Shown here piece after piece: positions 63,794 through 64,000 of a stretch of DNA of 64,000 nt. Position 1 is the first letter of the stretch; each line of letters begins with the position of its first letter. Location: positions 248,001-312,000 of the forward strand of contig OZ037864.1 of NCBI GenBank assembly GCA_964035575.1, in the 5' to 3' direction. The stretch is from Rhynchopus sp. YZ270_cl-10. Lineage: Eukaryota > Euglenozoa > Diplonemea > Diplonemida > Diplonemidae. Both the position numbers and the translations under genes were made by a program. The notes under the pieces were generated by a model. The model was not told the origin of the DNA, did not search any database, and was given only the letters and a program-made list of their open reading frames with translations.

Positions 63794-64000
63794 GAATACG
63801 AAATTTTCTTTCGTTCTTTCTGAGTGTTTTTTTGTCTTTTTTTTTTAGTTGTGTTACTTCGCATACTTGGTGTGGACTGTTTTTGTTGTGTCGACAATCA
63901 CCTGCTAGTGCAGGATCTGTACTCAATGTCGCCCGAAGGCTATTGTACTTAAAAGATATAGACGGAGGTCGTCCTCAACTCTGGAAAGTCGCTTTTATTT
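63385..64000. other. Intergenic upstream of the SAC3-like gene
   Basis: No gene seen. It holds a (TG)n microsatellite at 63759-63777 followed by a T run. A second TTGTGTCGACAATC..CTGTACTCAATGT hairpin element (stem CCTGC/GCAGG) lies at 63886-63929. Confidence 0.6.
63886..63929 (+). repeat. TTGTGTCGACAATC hairpin element
   Basis: TTGTGTCGACAATC, hairpin CCTGC-TAGT-GCAGG, then TCTGTACTCAATGT, with GAAGG and TATAG further on. The boxes are identical to 40490-40550 while the stem differs. Confidence 0.55.

Noticed and set aside
1-64000. tRNA, rRNA or CRISPR features
   Set aside because: No B-box GGTTCGAnTCC in tRNA context, no rRNA core sequences and no regularly spaced short repeats with unique spacers were found.

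Overview
The window is nuclear DNA of a eukaryote. Its genes encode an Aurora-type kinase, a TORC2 SIN1 subunit, a polycystin-type channel, a WDR7/rabconnectin-3-beta-like protein and a fused HisH-HisF enzyme, and several contain spliceosomal introns. Long A/T homopolymers, microsatellites and many short inverted-repeat elements fill the gaps. I cannot name the species. Thirteen clear protein genes between 17.2 and 63.4 kb all lie on the minus strand. Each has an AG acceptor 18-47 nt before its start codon, in most cases after a pyrimidine tract. That pattern suits polycistronic transcription with spliced-leader trans-splicing, as in Euglenozoa, or in dinoflagellates and their relatives. A euglenozoan, perhaps a diplonemid, is my tentative guess.

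Layout. 1-17.2 kb holds no convincing host gene. It carries foldback repeats, two copies of a TGGTGC-ended MITE with 5-bp target duplications, members of a CATAC-ended family with 6-bp duplications, and two paired minisatellite/palindrome loci (6.5-6.9 and 10.7-11.5 kb). It also holds a decayed stretch at 7.0-10.3 kb with tyrosine-recombinase-like fragments. 17.2-22.7 kb: a matrin-type zinc-finger gene and a secreted protein of six near-identical Cys-rich repeats. 23.1-25.3 kb: a 2.25-kb terminal-inverted-repeat element. 26.7-40.2 kb: Aurora-like kinase, a carnitine acyltransferase-like protein that appears to lack the catalytic His, a discoidin-domain secreted protein, HisHF and a small acidic protein. 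Two plus-strand coding-like loci of unknown nature interrupt this stretch. 40.3-45.5 kb: repeats only. 45.5-63.4 kb: polycystin/TRPP-like channel, SIN1, pyridoxal kinase, a four-PDZ/B-box protein, WDR7-like and a SAC3/THP3-like protein.

Function. The genes do not form one pathway. HisHF serves histidine biosynthesis and pyridoxal kinase serves vitamin B6 salvage. SIN1, Aurora, WDR7-like and SAC3-like proteins are housekeeping factors for signalling, mitosis, vesicle acidification or trafficking, and mRNA export or splicing. By aligning conserved protein blocks across splice sites I resolved seven introns in four genes (40, 43, 61, 75, 128, 129 and 234 bp). Gene models without such support may hide others. 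The most striking unexplained signal is a family of at least a dozen short hairpins with a constant AAGATGA flank and stems that vary in compensatory fashion. It is dispersed through the intergenic DNA, always in the same orientation relative to the genes.
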